From: Ruminococcus sp.
Lineage (GTDB): Bacteria > Bacillota > Clostridia > Oscillospirales > Ruminococcaceae
DNA length: 64,000 nucleotides
Assembly (NCBI GenBank): GCA_015066705.1
Contig: SVNV01000010.1
Coordinates: forward strand, 1 to 64,000
Direction: 5' to 3'
In this document: piece after piece, positions 62,343 through 64,000 of the stretch
Position numbering within the stretch: position 1 is the first letter of the stretch
Layout of the letters: each line of letters opens with the position of its first letter
Translations under genes and position numbers: made by a program
Notes under the pieces: model-generated
Told to the model about the DNA's origin: nothing
The model's input: the letters and a program-made list of their open reading frames with translations, nothing else
Databases searched by the model: none

Positions 62343-63834
62343 GGATATGGAGCTTGATTTGATTATAAATCAGTATTCATCTAAAACCACTGAAGGAAAA
62401 AAAGCATCTATTGACGAACTTGATGCTTTGCTTAATTCGGTTTCAGTAAGTAAAAAGGAAGAAATTCTTACTGCTGAATCCTCTGAACCTTTAGAGGATT
62501 ATGAAAATGATTTTGAATCAACAGTAGATAACACTACATATGATGAAAGAATCTATGTTTCTGATGATGTAGTTAGGGAAGCTACTGATGAAATTGAAGC
62601 TACCACTGAAATTGCTTCTGAGGAGATTCCTTCTTATCTCAAGGAAATGTCAGAAATCTCTGATGATTATGATGACGAAGAAGAGGATTCTGAAGAAGAT
62701 GATGAATCAACGATAGATGATGAATCAACGATAAAGAAAAAACCAAAAACCTCAAAGAAAAAGGTACAGAAATCTAAAATCAATAGTTCAATTTTTGTTG
62801 CTCTTATTGTTGTTTGCGTTGTCCTTACTGTATCCTTTGCTATTGCGATTTTTGGAATAAATATGGGTATGGAATATCTTGGCGTAGGTAAAAAAGATGT
62901 AACCATCACAATGAATATTCCCAAAGGCTCTACATCAAATGATATCATAGAGCTTCTTTATAAAAATGGTATAATTGAAAACAAAACCCTGTTTAAAGCT
63001 ACAATTAAAATCAAAAAAGCTGGCGGAAACCTTAAGCCGGGGGATATTACACTTCAGCCTTCAATGGGATATGACTCTATTATTCGTGAACTTTGTAGAA
63101 TAAGAGAATCCTTTGAACAGGTTATTATTACATTCCCGGAAGGAATTACACTTCTAGATGCTGCAAAGCTTCTTGAACAGAACAATGTCTGCTCTGCACA
63201 GGACTTTATTTTCAATTTCAATTCTGAAGATTTTGGATATGAATATGAAAAATCAATTTCAACTGATGCAAGTAAATATTATAAAAACGAAGGTCTGTTT
63301 TTTCCTGACACATATGCTTTCTATGTAGAAGATTCTGCGTATAACGTAACAAGAAATATGCGTGAACATTTTGAAAAGGTGCTTGACGATAATGACCTTT
63401 ATAAAAAAATCGATAAGAGTGGTCTTTCTTTTGAAGATGTAATTATTCTGGCATCAATCGTGCAGGCTGAGGCTGCTAACAAAGAGGATATGAAGTATGT
63501 TGCTTCAGTTTTTATTAACAGACTTAACAATCCTACTGAATTTCCGAAGATTGAATCTGACGCAACAGACAACTATTTTACTAACGTAATTGAAACTCAG
63601 AGTAGTGACACTCAGTCGCTTGAAATGTTCAGAGATTCATATGACACCTATATCAAGAAGGGGCTTCCTTCTGGTGCAATCGGTAATCCGGGTCTTGAGG
63701 CAATTCTAGCTGTTGTTGATGCACCTGAAACTGATTATTTTTACTTCTGTTCAAATCTTCAGACAAAAGAATGTTTCTTTGCACATACACTTTCTGAACA
63801 CGAAGAAAATCTTGTAAAGGCTGGTTTGGTTTAA
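62332..63834 (+). CDS. mltG: Endolytic transglycosylase MltG
   Basis: 500 residues. A long acidic N-terminal cytoplasmic region (about 1-145, with a DDESTI direct repeat), one membrane helix (about 149-172), a LysM-like segment and the YceG domain with EGITLLDAAKLLE, GLFFPDTYAFY and ILASIVQAEAANKEDM, whose Glu is catalytic, and LPSGAIGNPGLEAILA. It cuts nascent peptidoglycan strands near the synthesis complex. AAGGAG precedes the ATG. Confidence 0.95.
   Translation: MNDKDMELDLIINQYSSKTTEGKKASIDELDALLNSVSVSKKEEILTAESSEPLEDYENDFESTVDNTTYDERIYVSDDVVREATDEIEATTEIASEEIPSYLKEMSEISDDYDDEEEDSEEDDESTIDDESTIKKKPKTSKKKVQKSKINSSIFVALIVVCVVLTVSFAIAIFGINMGMEYLGVGKKDVTITMNIPKGSTSNDIIELLYKNGIIENKTLFKATIKIKKAGGNLKPGDITLQPSMGYDSIIRELCRIRESFEQVIITFPEGITLLDAAKLLEQNNVCSAQDFIFNFNSEDFGYEYEKSISTDASKYYKNEGLFFPDTYAFYVEDSAYNVTRNMREHFEKVLDDNDLYKKIDKSGLSFEDVIILASIVQAEAANKEDMKYVASVFINRLNNPTEFPKIESDATDNYFTNVIETQSSDTQSLEMFRDSYDTYIKKGLPSGAIGNPGLEAILAVVDAPETDYFYFCSNLQTKECFFAHTLSEHEENLVKAGLV
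62698..62733 (+). repeat. Exact 18-bp tandem duplication inside mltG
   Basis: Two identical 18-base units (62698-62715 and 62716-62733) in frame, encoding DDESTI twice in the acidic linker of MltG just before a Lys-rich stretch. Copy number could vary between strains without breaking the frame. Confidence 0.9.
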
Positions 63835-64000
63835 TGCTTGATTTAAATAGACTTGAAGTTCTTTCGCCTGTAGGTGATATGGACAGACTTCATGCTGCAC
63901 TTGATTATGGTGCTGATGCAGTTTATCTCGGCGGACAGATGTTTGGTATGAGAGCTGCTCCTAAGAATTTCACAGCTGAAACTTTAAAAATTGCTGTTGA
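63834..64000 (+). CDS. Peptidase U32 family protein, 3' end outside the window
   Basis: The first 55 codons are visible. LEVLSPVGDMDRLHAALDYGADAVYLGG and MFGMRAAPKNF are the U32 N-terminal signature. Members include collagenase-like proteins and tRNA hydroxylation enzymes (TrhP/YegQ, YrrN/YrrO); the part seen does not separate them. The ATG shares one base with the mltG stop, matching the yrrL-yrrN-yrrO neighbourhood of Bacillus. Confidence 0.92.
   Translation, partial: MLDLNRLEVLSPVGDMDRLHAALDYGADAVYLGGQMFGMRAAPKNFTAETLKIAV

Overview
The window is low-GC DNA with short intergenic gaps, long co-directional operons and strong Shine-Dalgarno sites. It reads as the core chromosome of an anaerobic, spore-forming member of the Clostridia, most likely Ruminococcaceae/Oscillospiraceae (Ruminococcus-like). 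The reasons are a complete spoIIIA operon, the SCIFF peptide with its radical SAM maturase, YtfJ/GerW, IreB, and carboxyltransferase/biotin carrier/OadA genes. I see no rRNA, tRNA, CRISPR, IS element, integrase or phage gene.

Layout. 1-370: a GC-rich hairpin that may be a dispersed repeat, then rpmB on the minus strand with its terminator. 531-6340: one promoter, then a site-2 protease, scpA, scpB, ytfI-like, ytfJ, a D,D-carboxypeptidase, rluB and a small unknown gene (chromosome condensation, sporulation, cell wall, ribosome). 6353-9704: strong promoter, MmdA-like carboxyltransferase, biotin carrier and oxaloacetate/pyruvate carboxyltransferase, ending at a two-way terminator. 9702-13146 (minus): TSCPD protein, malic enzyme and PHP phosphoesterase as one transcript, and a separate RluA-type pseudouridine synthase. 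13169-19571: radC, uvrB, a methyltransferase and uvrA. 19574-23909: MoxR, DUF58 and transglutaminase cassette 1. 23915-26524: yajC, a TIGR04086-type membrane protein, SCIFF peptide scfA, terminator, scfB. 26525-32284 (minus): methyltransferase, CapA-like lipoprotein, then dapB, dapA, GNAT and asd behind a lysine riboswitch. 32363-38653: queA, PAS protein, tgt; HAD phosphatase, XRE-cupin regulator, acyl-CoA synthetase; membrane protein. 38721-39062: ireB alone. 39066-44044 (minus): a second MoxR, DUF58 and transglutaminase cassette. 44002-48789: spoIIIAA to spoIIIAH. 48800-59567: asp23, nusB, TsaD-like, xseA, xseB, ispA, dxs, tlyA, nadK, argR, recN, lipoprotein. 59578-64000: tmk-like, DUF2156, DJ-1, 5-FTHF cyclo-ligase, mltG and the start of a U32 peptidase.

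How they work together. The asd-dapA-dapB operon carries a recognisable lysine riboswitch with a terminator and an upstream sigma-A promoter, so the first lysine-branch steps should shut off when lysine is plentiful. The carboxyltransferase set and the malic enzyme next to it both act at the pyruvate/oxaloacetate/malate node. The spoIIIA genes encode the mother-cell side of the forespore feeding channel and start behind a plausible sigma-E promoter that overlaps the vegetative promoter of the second MoxR cassette. The asp23-to-recN block keeps the Bacillus/Clostridium order, except that a TsaD-like gene sits where B. subtilis has folD and a lipoprotein follows recN where B. subtilis has spoIVB and spo0A.

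I did not find a clearly new system. The observations most worth checking are the duplicated MoxR cassettes with an odd acidic/tyrosine-rich insert in one transglutaminase, the transcarboxylase-like set without a visible ion pump or biotin carboxylase, the TsaD-like paralogue, the PAS gene between queA and tgt, and the overlapping sigma-A/sigma-E promoters. Start codons were moved downstream of the longest reading frame wherever a Shine-Dalgarno site clearly favoured an internal start; each such case is noted.
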